Below are positions 36,638-45,055 of a stretch of 64,000 nucleotides of DNA, piece by piece; the first letter of the stretch is position 1; every line of letters begins with the position of its first letter. Below the pieces are notes generated by a model. The model saw only the letters and a list, made by a program, of their open reading frames with translations, was not told where the DNA came from and did no database searches. Source of the DNA: Alistipes sp. (GTDB lineage Bacteria; Bacteroidota; Bacteroidia; Bacteroidales; Rikenellaceae); assembly GCA_017474235.1 (NCBI GenBank), contig JAFVIB010000002.1, positions 134,445 through 198,444 of the forward strand. Reading direction: 5' to 3'. Both the position numbers and the translations under genes were made by a program.

Positions 36638-39074
36638 AAATACAACCCCGAAAAGGAAGGGTAATCAGAGGGGTGTCGAGGATGAGTACCGCACAGCGCG
36701 TTGGGTTCTCGGTATCGTGTTGCTGGCATTTGGTATCTATCTGTTTGTAACGGTGCTCTCGCATCTGTTTAATTGGCAGAGCGAACTGATGGGTGATGGC
36801 TCTTCGGGTACGCAGGGTGCGTGGCTCTCGTCATTGCTTGTTGGCGATAGCTTCGGTGCTTTTGGCGTATTAATACCTGTTATGGTTATTATCTTTGCCT
36901 TCAGAGTGCTTACGCGTAGCTTAAAGATATATGACCATACTCTCATATCTTTCGCTTTTGTTACAATCCTCGGCTCGCTTACCCTCGGTGCTATATTTGA
37001 TACCGACTACGATATGTTTAACAGCGGCTGGGGTGGTGCTTTCGGTATCGAAATATCTCGCCTTATCAGGGGAAAGATTGGCAATCCGGGAGTTGTTATA
37101 CTACTTGTGCTTAGCTGGGTGCTGACAGCGGTGTTTATCAATATCCGCGTTATAGAGATTGTAAATAATCTTGGTAGCGGCATTGCAAATAAGGGTAAGG
37201 GTCTTGTTGATAGAGTTACCCGCCATAAACCGACAGAAGAGGTTGCTGCAACAGAGCCTGCTGAGCAGACAGATGTTCAGCCGGCAGCTGAGGAGGAGTC
37301 GAAGTACGAAACTGAGTACGAACCTGAATACGAGCCGGATTATGAGCCGGAGCCGGAGTACGAGCTTGAGCCGGAGGAGGAACCATATCCGTTTGTAGAG
37401 CCTCAGACGGAGACCGCTCCGCAGGTTGAGCCGCAAGCTGAGCCGGAGAGTGCAGAGGAGAGTGAGGAGCCGCTTGTGGTTGAGGTCTTTGATCCGGAGG
37501 GAGATGTCGAGATGTCAGACCGTGAGGCAGACCGTCGTCCGTTTGACCCTGACCGCACACAGGGTTATCATATGCCGTCGGTAGAGCTTCTTGATGAGCG
37601 TGAGTCATCATCTGAGGTGAGCAATGACGAGATTGAGGAGAATACCCGTTGTATCCGTGAGGTACTTGCCGACTTTAAGATACCTATTATTAATATAACA
37701 GCCACAACAGGTCCTACGGTTACACTCTATGAGGTTGTGCAGGAGCGTGGTGTTAAGGTTGCAAAGATTGAGGGTCTGTCAAAGGAGATTGCACAGGCTT
37801 TGAAGGCAAGCAGTGTCCGTGTTGCACCAATTCCGCAGAGTGGTACAATCGGTATCGAGGTGCCAAATCGTAAACCATCGGTAGTCTCTATGCGCTCGGC
37901 ATTGCGTACGGAGCGTTTCCTCGACTTTAAGGGCGAGCTGCCTGTGGTTATCGGTCGTAATATACAGAATGAGTGTATAGTCTTTGACCTTGCCAAGATG
38001 CCGCACCTGCTTGTTGCGGGAGCGACAGGTACAGGTAAGTCTGTTGGTCTGAATACTATCCTTACCTCGCTGCTCTATCGTAAAGACCCGTCACAGCTTA
38101 AACTTGTGCTTATAGACCCTAAGCAGGTGGAGTTCTCGCTCTATGAGGGTCTGGGTAGCCACTTCCTTGCCCGTATGGAGAGCGAGGAGGAGAATATCGT
38201 TATCGATGCACAGAAGGCTGTATATACCCTCTACTCACTCTGCGCAGAGATGGAGGAGCGACTCAAAAAGTGCCGTATGGTGCATACCCGAAATATTACG
38301 GAGTATAATGAGCTTGTGCGTAAGTGTAAGATTGATGCGCGCGAGATTATGCCTTATATCGTCGTTGTGATAGATGAGTATGCCGACCTTGTGACACAGT
38401 CGAAGCTTGTTGAGCAGCCTGTTATGCGCCTTGCGCAGAAGGCTCGTGCGGCGGGTATCCACCTTATCCTTGCTACACAGCGTCCATCGGTCGATATTCT
38501 TACGGGTCGTATTAAGACAAATTTCCCTGCGCGTATTGCCTTCCGTGTATCATCGCGTGTCGATTCGATGACCATTATCGACCAGCCGGGTGCAAATGCC
38601 CTTATCGGTCGTGGAGATATGCTCTTCTCTGAGCCGTGCGCACTTACCCGTGTACAGTGTGCTTTTGTGGATACTCCGGAGGTGCAGCGCATTGTCGATT
38701 ATATCTCTTCGCAACCATCACCTACGGGCAGACCATACTCTCTGCCTGACTATGAGGAGAGCGGTGGGGCTTCGACAGCGGTGGGTAGTATGCCTGTAGA
38801 TAGCGGATTGGGTAGCGAGAGCGGTGCTGCTATGCGCTATGATGCACTCTTTGCAGAGATTGCGCGCGATGCTGTTGGTGGTGGCGATAACTTCTCGGTA
38901 TCATATATTCAGCGTACATACGAGGTTGGCTTTGTGCGTGCAGGTCGAATTATGTTGCAACTTGAGCGTGCAGGTATTGTAGGTCCGCAAGTTCCGGGAG
39001 CAAAGTCTCGCGATGTGAAGATTTACGATATGCCTACTTTGGAGGCAAAATTACAGGAGCTTGGTGTAGAATGA
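36609..39074 (+). CDS. ftsK: DNA translocase FtsK/SpoIIIE
   Basis: An 821-residue septal DNA pump coupling chromosome segregation to division. Four hydrophobic segments occupy about 30-190. An acidic low-complexity linker (about 215-300) has Tyr-Glu-Pro repeats such as YEPEYEPDYEPEPEYE. The motor has Walker A GATGTGKSVG and Walker B YIVVVIDEYADL, and a C-terminal winged-helix gamma domain (FSVSYIQRTYEVGFVRAGRI). The ATG at 36609 is preferred over a TTG five codons earlier. It overlaps the LolA-like gene by 4 bp. Confidence 0.95.
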   Translation: MDVVVKRKPKNTTPKRKGNQRGVEDEYRTARWVLGIVLLAFGIYLFVTVLSHLFNWQSELMGDGSSGTQGAWLSSLLVGDSFGAFGVLIPVMVIIFAFRVLTRSLKIYDHTLISFAFVTILGSLTLGAIFDTDYDMFNSGWGGAFGIEISRLIRGKIGNPGVVILLVLSWVLTAVFINIRVIEIVNNLGSGIANKGKGLVDRVTRHKPTEEVAATEPAEQTDVQPAAEEESKYETEYEPEYEPDYEPEPEYELEPEEEPYPFVEPQTETAPQVEPQAEPESAEESEEPLVVEVFDPEGDVEMSDREADRRPFDPDRTQGYHMPSVELLDERESSSEVSNDEIEENTRCIREVLADFKIPIINITATTGPTVTLYEVVQERGVKVAKIEGLSKEIAQALKASSVRVAPIPQSGTIGIEVPNRKPSVVSMRSALRTERFLDFKGELPVVIGRNIQNECIVFDLAKMPHLLVAGATGTGKSVGLNTILTSLLYRKDPSQLKLVLIDPKQVEFSLYEGLGSHFLARMESEEENIVIDAQKAVYTLYSLCAEMEERLKKCRMVHTRNITEYNELVRKCKIDAREIMPYIVVVIDEYADLVTQSKLVEQPVMRLAQKARAAGIHLILATQRPSVDILTGRIKTNFPARIAFRVSSRVDSMTIIDQPGANALIGRGDMLFSEPCALTRVQCAFVDTPEVQRIVDYISSQPSPTGRPYSLPDYEESGGASTAVGSMPVDSGLGSESGAAMRYDALFAEIARDAVGGGDNFSVSYIQRTYEVGFVRAGRIMLQLERAGIVGPQVPGAKSRDVKIYDMPTLEAKLQELGVE

Positions 39075-39649
39075 GAAGAGTTTTGTCAGCCCTATTTATA
39101 ATAATAGGTATAGGTAGCGCATCGGCAGAGTCCCTGCTTGATACATTTGAGCAGAGCCTTGCTCAGATGGGGCAGTATAGCGTCAAGTTTACCGTTACTA
39201 TGGACCAATATAGCTCTTCGGGTAGCTATATTGTCAGCGGTAGTGACTTCTATGCCGCAGTTGATGGTGTAGAGTACTATGTTGCAGGGGGCGTTAAGCA
39301 CGAGGTTAATAGTTCTACAAAGGAGGTCACGATAGATAGCGCAGAGTCACTCGGTAGTGATATTATAAGCAATCCGGCAAAGGGTTTTGCTGCATTGGCG
39401 CGCGATTTTGATGCTACGCCTACTACGGTTGATGGTTGTAAGGCTGTGCGCCTGACCCCGAAGCAGGGCGGAGCAGAGAGTATTGTCGTGGTGGCGGATA
39501 GCAGTGGTAAACTTCCACAGAGAATAGTCTATTATTACGATACAGCTGCAATGGTAGTCACACTGCAACAGGTGTCGAAGTATAGTGACAAGTTACCCGC
39601 TTTTGACCCCTCAAAATATGCCGACTTTGAGCTTGTAGATATGAGATAA
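39071..39649 (+). CDS. LolA-like periplasmic lipoprotein carrier
   Basis: A 192-residue exported protein (signal peptide ending GIGSASA). The size, beta-rich body and weak similarity match LolA, the carrier of lipoproteins across the periplasm: QYSVKFTVTMDQYSSSGSY, FYAAVDGVEYYVAGG and KLPAFDPSKYADFELVDMR. Its position directly after ftsK (ATGA overlap) is the order commonly seen for lolA in Bacteroidetes. Confidence 0.75.
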   Translation: MRRVLSALFIIIGIGSASAESLLDTFEQSLAQMGQYSVKFTVTMDQYSSSGSYIVSGSDFYAAVDGVEYYVAGGVKHEVNSSTKEVTIDSAESLGSDIISNPAKGFAALARDFDATPTTVDGCKAVRLTPKQGGAESIVVVADSSGKLPQRIVYYYDTAAMVVTLQQVSKYSDKLPAFDPSKYADFELVDMR

Positions 39650-39770
39650 TCACAAAAAAAATAAATTTTTTGAAAAAAGTGGTTGTAAATTTTGCACTTT
39701 CGGGAAAATGTCGTAAATTAGTAGTGCGAAAATAAGCAATTAACAGAAATAACATTAAAATTTAGCGACT

Positions 39771-40016
39771 ATGATTATCACATTTAATGAATTGCGCCGC
39801 ATTAAGGATCGTCTTCCAAGCGGTAGCTCCCAGCGTATTGCAGATGAACTCGGAATTGATGTTGAGTCCGTTCGTAACTACTTCGGTGGTAAGCACTTTG
39901 ACGCAAAGACTGGCGTAGGTGTTCACTTCGAGCAGGGACCGGACGGTGGCGTTGTTACGCTGGATGATACTGCTATTCTTGATGCAGCTATGCGCATTCT
40001 GAATGAGCAGAAATAA
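39771..40016 (+). CDS. Small putative DNA-binding protein
   Basis: An 81-residue protein. Residues 6-35 (NELRRIKDRLPSGSSQRIAD, GIDVESVRNYF) read as a helix-turn-helix, and a short beta-hairpin follows (GVGVHFEQGPDGGVVTLDD). Relatives are common and highly expressed in Bacteroidales as one-domain DNA-binding proteins, from memory. It is monocistronic with a strong terminator at 40039. Confidence 0.7.
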   Translation: MIITFNELRRIKDRLPSGSSQRIADELGIDVESVRNYFGGKHFDAKTGVGVHFEQGPDGGVVTLDDTAILDAAMRILNEQK

Positions 40017-40038
40017 TCACTTATTTACAAAGTAAGAT

Positions 40039-40072
40039 AGAGCCCTGTACGATGCGTGCACGGGCTCTGTTT
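40039..40072 (+). terminator. Terminator of the small DNA-binding protein gene
   Basis: AGAGCCCTGT (40039-40048) and a complementary run ending GGGCTCT (40062-40068) form a hairpin followed by GTTT. Confidence 0.75.
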
Positions 40073-40098
40073 ATAGAAAACCTAAAAAAACTCATAAA

Positions 40099-41202
40099 AT
40101 GAAAAGATTCTTTTTAATTATCGCCGCACTCTGCCTCTCATTTGGTTCAGTGATGGCTCAGAAGGACATCGTGTGGACAGACGCACAGAAGCTTAACCAT
40201 ATCGGCAAGATGTGCAAGACCACTAACCCTTACAACCGTGTAGAGGTAAATAACTACCCTGAACTCAATAAGACTGAGGCAAATCTGCTTAAGACCTGCG
40301 CCGGTCAGGCTATCCTCTTCCAGACCGATGCAAAGGAGATTTGGGTTAAGGCTTCTTACGGCTACCGTAGCCATAACCGCGCTATGCCAGCTACTGCCGG
40401 TTGCGGTTTCAACCTCTTTATCCAGCACAATGGCGAGTGGATGTGGGCTTCATCTGTTGTTAACGGCGAGGGTCACGATAAGGATGGTAATCCTAAAATC
40501 GAGGCTCCACTCCGCGTTATTCGCAATATGGATGGCTCAAACCACGAGTGTATGCTCTATCTGCCTCTCTTTGCAGAGCTTACACACCTTGAGATTGGTG
40601 TTCCTCAGGGCGCAAAAATTAAGTCTCTCAAGAATCCGTTCCGCCATAATATCGCTATCTTCGGCTCTTCATTTACCCACGGCTCAGGCGCAACTTGCGC
40701 AGGTATGACATACCCTGCATTCCTTATGCGTCAGACCGGTCTTTACCTCAATAGCTTCGGTATGAGCGGTAATAGTAAGCTCCAGCGTGTTATGGGTGAG
40801 ATTTTGGGTGGCACTAAGGCTGATGCTTATATCTGCGACGCATTTTCAAATCCATCTATCGAGCAGATTGGTGCGCGTATCCGTCCATTTATTCAGGAGA
40901 TTCGCCAGCGTAATCCAAAGGCTCCTATCATCTTCCTCCGTACCATCTACCGCGACGGTCGTCTCTTCGATACCGCAGCCGAGAAGAAGGAGCAGGATCG
41001 TATGGACTATGTAGATAACCTTATGAAGGAGATCTGCGCAGAGTTCTCAGATGTATATTTCATCGATACTCCAAACCAAACCGGTACCGATATGCTTACC
41101 TCTGCCGATGGCGTTCACCCATGCTCTTGGGGCTATAAGCGTTGGGCAGATGCTATTCAGCCGAGGATAGTAGAGATTCTTGCTACTTACAACATTAAAT
41201 AG
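40099..41202 (+). CDS. Secreted SGNH/GDSL-family hydrolase
   Basis: A 367-residue exported protein (signal peptide ending GSVMAQ). The N-terminal 170 residues form a beta-rich domain (ILFQTDAKEIWVKASYGYRS), as in SGNH_hydro_N proteins. The hydrolase domain has the nucleophile serine in IFGSSFTHGSG, the GMSGNSKL block and the catalytic Asp-His in ADGVHPCSWG. It probably removes acyl groups from a carbohydrate. A palindromic repeat starts 2 bp after the stop. Confidence 0.85.
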   Translation: MKRFFLIIAALCLSFGSVMAQKDIVWTDAQKLNHIGKMCKTTNPYNRVEVNNYPELNKTEANLLKTCAGQAILFQTDAKEIWVKASYGYRSHNRAMPATAGCGFNLFIQHNGEWMWASSVVNGEGHDKDGNPKIEAPLRVIRNMDGSNHECMLYLPLFAELTHLEIGVPQGAKIKSLKNPFRHNIAIFGSSFTHGSGATCAGMTYPAFLMRQTGLYLNSFGMSGNSKLQRVMGEILGGTKADAYICDAFSNPSIEQIGARIRPFIQEIRQRNPKAPIIFLRTIYRDGRLFDTAAEKKEQDRMDYVDNLMKEICAEFSDVYFIDTPNQTGTDMLTSADGVHPCSWGYKRWADAIQPRIVEILATYNIK

Positions 41203-41204
41203 TT

Positions 41205-41333
41205 ATTTTGTTGTGATAACGCGGCTATCTACTGCCGCTACTCCAAAACTCGACAAAGGGCAGTACCGCAAGTACAGCCCTTCGTCGTTTTTTTGAAGCG
41301 AGCGTGGTAAATGCACCACTCTGACGATAAAAT
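41205..41333. repeat. Dispersed palindrome copy after the SGNH hydrolase gene
   Basis: The arms ATTTTGTTGT (41205-41214) and ACGATAAAAT (41324-41333) pair with G-U wobbles. The centre AAAACTCGAC-a-AAGGGC...GCCCTT-c-GTCGTTTTTT is a good intrinsic terminator for the preceding gene. Confidence 0.85.
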
Positions 41334-41392
41334 GAGTGCAAGAAAGTATCAGAGTGCAAACTCTGATAATAAAATGAGTGCAAGGAAGTGCA
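41334..41392. repeat. Tail unit of the palindrome family
   Basis: GAGTGCAAG repeats flank a perfect hairpin ATCAGAGT-GCAA-ACTCTGAT (41348-41367). Similar tails follow the copies ending at 689 and 51182. Confidence 0.65.
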
Positions 41393-41434
41393 AATTTCGA
41401 CAAATTGTAGAGAACTGAGGAGTGTAAACAGTTC

Positions 41435-41490
41435 TGCCAATTTGTCACATCTTCTGTCGTGTTACTGCCAATATGGTGGTGGCACGACGC
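41435..41490 (+). promoter_or_regulatory. Candidate chaperone operator upstream of dnaK
   Basis: TGCCAATTTGTCA (41435-41447) differs by one base from the motif upstream of groES (TGCCAAATTGTCA). Further TGCCA/TGGCA pieces follow at 41466-41485 and around 41496-41543. A weak promoter (TTG 41405, CAGTTCTG 41429) would place the start within the first motif. Confidence 0.45.
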
Positions 41491-41592
41491 TTTTTTGGCA
41501 GAGAAATCGGTTTGGCAAGGCGTTTGCTCAACTTTATGCCAAAACGCAAAAACGAAAATAGATTAAACAAAATAATTAAAACAAAATTTACT

Positions 41593-43509
41593 ATGGGAAA
41601 GATTATTGGTATTGATTTGGGAACCACAAACTCATGTGTGGCTGTAATGGAGGGTTCAGAGCCTGTTGTTATTCCTAACTCTGAGGGTCATCGTACTACA
41701 CCTTCAGTTGTAGCATTTACAGATGGTGGCGAGCGTAAGGTTGGAGATCCTGCAAAGCGTCAGGCTATTACCAATCCAAAGCGTACAGTATTCTCTATCA
41801 AGCGTTATATGGGCGAGAAGTTTGAGAATGTTGCATCTGATGTCTCTCGTTCTCCATATTCAGTTGTTCGCGGTGCTAACGACACTGCTCGTGTAGATAT
41901 TGACGGTCGTCAGTACACTCCACAGGAGATTTCGGCTATCATCCTTCAGAAGATGAAGAAGACTGCTGAGGACTACTTGGGTCAGGAGGTTACAGAGGCA
42001 GTTATCACTGTTCCTGCATACTTCTCAGATTCACAGCGTCAGGCTACAAAGGAGGCTGGCGAGATTGCAGGTCTTAAGGTTCGTCGTATTGTAAATGAGC
42101 CTACTGCGGCAGCTCTTGCTTATGGTATGGACAAAATGAACCGCGATATGAAGATTGCAGTTTACGACCTTGGTGGTGGTACTTTCGATATCTCTATCCT
42201 TGAGTTGGGTGACGGTGTATTCGAGGTTAAATCTACAAATGGTGATACTCACCTCGGCGGTGATGACTTTGACCATGTCCTTATCGACTTTATGGCAGAG
42301 TGCTTCAAGAGCGAGCACGGTGTAGATCTTCGTCAGGACCCTATGGCTCTTCAGCGTCTTAAGGAGGCTGCTGAGAAGGCAAAGATTGAGCTTTCATCTT
42401 CACAGTCAACAGAGATTAACCTGCCATACATTATGCCTATCAACGGCATTCCTCAGCACCTTGTAATGACACTTACTCGTGCTAAGTTTGAGCAGCTCTG
42501 CGACCACCTTGTACAGCGCACTATCGAGCCATGCCGCACTGCTCTTCGTGATGCAGGTCTGTCGGCTTCGCAGATTGACGAGGTAATACTTGTTGGTGGT
42601 TCAACCCGTATTCCTGCTATTCAGCGCGTAGTTGAGCAGTTCTTCGGTAAGGCTCCGAATAAGAGCGTAAACCCTGATGAGGTAGTTGCTGTTGGTGCAT
42701 CTATTCAGGGTGGTATCTTGGCTGGCGATATTAAGGATGATTTGGTGCTTCTCGATGTTACTCCGCTTTCACTTGGTATCGAGACTTTGGGTGGCGTATT
42801 TACAAAGCTTATCGAGGCAAATACAACTATCCCTACCCGCAAGAGCGAGGTATTCTCGACTGCAACAGATAACCAGCCATCGGTAGTTATCAATGTATGT
42901 CAGGGTGAGCGTCAGTTTGCACGCGATAATAAGAGTATCGGTAGCTTCCACCTCGACGGCATCCCTGCGGCTCCACGCGGTGTTCCACAGATTGAGGTAA
43001 CATTCGACATCGACGCAAACGGTATTCTTAATGTATCTGCAAAGGATAAGGGTACAGGTAAGGAGCAGACTATCCGCATCGAGGCTTCAAGTGGTCTTAC
43101 CGAGCAGGAGATTCAGCGTATGCGTGACGAGGCAAAGGCAAATGAGGAGAAGGACCGTGTCGAGAAGGAGAAGGTTGAGAAGCTCAATGCAGCAGATGCA
43201 AACATCTTCACAACCGAGAAGAACCTCAAGGAGTATGGCGATAAGATTCCTGCTGACAAGAAGGCTACTATTGAGACAGCCCTTGGCAAGCTCAAGGAGG
43301 CTCATAAGAACAGCGACATTGCAGCTATCGACGCAGCATTGGCAGAGCTTAACAATGCATGGCAGGCAGCTTCTCAGGATATTTATGCAGCACAGCAGGC
43401 TCAGCAGCAGGCTCAGGCAGGCGCACAGGCAGGTGCCGGTGCGGGCGCAGGAGCAGCATCTGATGCTAAGGCTCAGCCTGAGGATGTAGAGTTTGAAGAG
43501 GTGAAATAA
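41593..43509 (+). CDS. dnaK: Chaperone protein DnaK (Hsp70)
   Basis: A 638-residue Hsp70 that binds unfolded peptides in an ATP cycle. It starts [20 protein letters not shown], with phosphate-binding segments [16 protein letters not shown] and [13 protein letters not shown], a substrate-binding domain and a Gln/Ala/Gly-rich tail ending DVEFEEVK. An open frame continues 40 codons upstream, but the ATG at 41593 is the family start. It is monocistronic: dnaJ and grpE are not adjacent. Regulation may use the motif at 41435, shared with groES. Confidence 0.98.
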   Translation: MGKIIGIDLGTTNSCVAVMEGSEPVVIPNSEGHRTTPSVVAFTDGGERKVGDPAKRQAITNPKRTVFSIKRYMGEKFENVASDVSRSPYSVVRGANDTARVDIDGRQYTPQEISAIILQKMKKTAEDYLGQEVTEAVITVPAYFSDSQRQATKEAGEIAGLKVRRIVNEPTAAALAYGMDKMNRDMKIAVYDLGGGTFDISILELGDGVFEVKSTNGDTHLGGDDFDHVLIDFMAECFKSEHGVDLRQDPMALQRLKEAAEKAKIELSSSQSTEINLPYIMPINGIPQHLVMTLTRAKFEQLCDHLVQRTIEPCRTALRDAGLSASQIDEVILVGGSTRIPAIQRVVEQFFGKAPNKSVNPDEVVAVGASIQGGILAGDIKDDLVLLDVTPLSLGIETLGGVFTKLIEANTTIPTRKSEVFSTATDNQPSVVINVCQGERQFARDNKSIGSFHLDGIPAAPRGVPQIEVTFDIDANGILNVSAKDKGTGKEQTIRIEASSGLTEQEIQRMRDEAKANEEKDRVEKEKVEKLNAADANIFTTEKNLKEYGDKIPADKKATIETALGKLKEAHKNSDIAAIDAALAELNNAWQAASQDIYAAQQAQQQAQAGAQAGAGAGAGAASDAKAQPEDVEFEEVK

Positions 43510-43529
43510 CTATTCAAAAAGAAACGAAA

Positions 43530-43565
43530 AGACAGCGATAATAAAAAAATCGCTGTCTTTTTTGT
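43530..43565 (+). terminator. Terminator of dnaK
   Basis: AGACAGCGA (43530-43538) and TCGCTGTCT (43550-43558) form a perfect 9-bp stem followed by TTTTTT. Confidence 0.9.
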
Positions 43566-43571
43566 TTAAAA

Positions 43572-43603
43572 GTTGCATAAAAGGAAAATATGTATTATCT
43601 TTG
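43572..43603 (+). promoter_or_regulatory. Predicted promoter of gpsA
   Basis: GTTG (43572-43575) and TATCTTTG (43596-43603) are 20 nt apart. The leader to 43698 is about 85 nt. Confidence 0.65.
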
Positions 43604-43697
43604 CAGGGTGTAAGAGATGATTTGTGTGTCCTTATAGTATAAGTAAGGAAATAAAAGGGAATATTTTTAGTAGGATTATCATAAAAAAAGTAAAAAA

Positions 43698-44750
43698 ATG
43701 AAAAAGGTTGTAACAATTATCGGTTCGGGTATGATGGGTTCTGCCCTTGCTTTTCCGGCTGCTGAAAATGGTCACGAGGTACGCCTTGTAGGTACTCCAC
43801 TTGACCGTGAGATTATTGATGCATGTAAGGCAACAAATCGTCATCCGAAGTTTGACCGTGATTTTCCGGAGGGTCTTAAGTACTATCAGATTGAGGATTG
43901 GAAAGAGGCAGTTAAGGGTTGTGACTTTGTTATCGGTGGTGTATCATCATTTGGTGTAGATTGGTTCTTGGAGGAGATTTTGACTAACCTCGACCCTAAG
44001 ACTCCTGTTCTCTCTGTAACTAAGGGTCTTATCAACCTTGAGGACGGTACACTTATCAGCTACCCTGACTATTGGCAGTCAGAGCTTGCAAAGAAGGGTA
44101 TCGAGCGTGAGGTTTGCGCTATTGGCGGTCCTTGTACCTCTTACGAGCTTGTTTTCCACGATCAGACAGAGGTTGCATTCTGCGGTAAGGACTCTGCTGT
44201 ACTCAAGATGATGCGCGAGACACTCAATACCTCTTATTATCATATCTCTCTTACAAACGATGTTCTTGGTCTTGAGAGTGCAGTTGCTCTTAAGAATGCG
44301 TATGCACTCGGTGTATCGCTCACTATCGGTCTTGTAAACAGATATTTGGGTGAGGATGCAGGTCTTCACTATAACTCACAGGCTGCAGCTTTCTATCAGG
44401 CTGTTAAGGAGATGCGTCGTCTGCTTGCAATTCAGAATGCAGAGTTTGATTGCGAGAATATCGGTATTGGTGACCTCTATGTAACAGTTTACGGTGGTCG
44501 TACCCGTAAGATTGGTATTCTTCTTGGTGAGGGTAAGAGCTATGATGAGGCAATGGAGATTCTTGCCGGTGTAACTCTTGAGTCACTTGTTGTTGCACGC
44601 CGTGTTGCAAAGGCTATCTACCGCAAGGCAGAGCTTGGCTTGGTTGATTTGAAGGACTTCCCAATGCTCGTTCATGTGGAGAATATTCTCGAGAATGGTG
44701 CTGATGCACAGCACCCTTGGGAGGCTTACACTTTCGATACTACAAAGTAG
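43698..44750 (+). CDS. gpsA: Glycerol-3-phosphate dehydrogenase [NAD(P)+]
   Basis: A 350-residue enzyme that reduces dihydroxyacetone phosphate to sn-glycerol 3-phosphate for phospholipids. The Rossmann motif is GSGMMG (residues 9-14). The catalytic lysine region is ALKNAYALGVSLTIG, and CAIGGPCTSYEL corresponds to the usual GPS/T block. The length is typical. It is followed by a terminator at 44796. Confidence 0.9.
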   Translation: MKKVVTIIGSGMMGSALAFPAAENGHEVRLVGTPLDREIIDACKATNRHPKFDRDFPEGLKYYQIEDWKEAVKGCDFVIGGVSSFGVDWFLEEILTNLDPKTPVLSVTKGLINLEDGTLISYPDYWQSELAKKGIEREVCAIGGPCTSYELVFHDQTEVAFCGKDSAVLKMMRETLNTSYYHISLTNDVLGLESAVALKNAYALGVSLTIGLVNRYLGEDAGLHYNSQAAAFYQAVKEMRRLLAIQNAEFDCENIGIGDLYVTVYGGRTRKIGILLGEGKSYDEAMEILAGVTLESLVVARRVAKAIYRKAELGLVDLKDFPMLVHVENILENGADAQHPWEAYTFDTTK

Positions 44751-44795
44751 TAAGACGAGCAAAGAGTAAGTAGTAAGACGCTTATATATTTTTTT

Positions 44796-44839
44796 GAGAC
44801 ATCTATTGGGTGTAATGCACCCGATAGGTGTCTCTTTTT
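44796..44839 (+). terminator. Terminator of gpsA
   Basis: GAGACATCTAT and its complement ending GGTGTCTC (44829-44834 at the right edge) form a hairpin of about 15 bp with minor mismatches, followed by TTTTT. Confidence 0.85.
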
Positions 44840-44887
44840 ATATACAACAAACTTAAAATCAACTTGTTAAACCTAAATTAAATTATT

Positions 44888-45028
44888 ATGAAACTTAAAA
44901 TGATTAACGGGGGGGAGTACTCAGCTCCTAAAATCTATGAGTACGCGTATGCGGTAGAGTCTGGCTTCCAGACCTCGCTTGATCCTACTTTCGAGGATTT
45001 GGATTTTATCGAAAAGGAAGAACTCTAG
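44888..45028 (+). CDS. 46-residue small protein before the GLUG lipoprotein
   Basis: An open frame from ATG 44888 to TAG 45028 encodes 46 residues, beginning MKLKMINGGEYSAPKIYEYA and ending FEDLDFIEKEEL. It has no signal peptide, no membrane segment and no cysteine, and its C-terminal half is acidic. The pattern Y-x-x-P...VESGF.TSL resembles short peptides I recall next to Bacteroidales surface lipoprotein genes; that likeness is unverified. It lies 27 bp before the lipoprotein gene, likely on one transcript. A short ORF could arise by chance, but spacing and composition favour a real gene. Confidence 0.6.
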   Translation: MKLKMINGGEYSAPKIYEYAYAVESGFQTSLDPTFEDLDFIEKEEL

Positions 45029-45055
45029 TAATTTACTAACAAAAAAGCAAAAGTT

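Noticed and set aside
41479..41498. A sigma54 promoter (TGGCAC) upstream of dnaK
   Set aside because: The -12 half does not match TTGCA at the required spacing, and no sigma54 activator is suggested here.
41473..41592. An N-terminal extension of DnaK by 40 codons
   Set aside because: The extension covers the candidate operator region and has no likeness to Hsp70; the ATG at 41593 gives the standard N-terminus.
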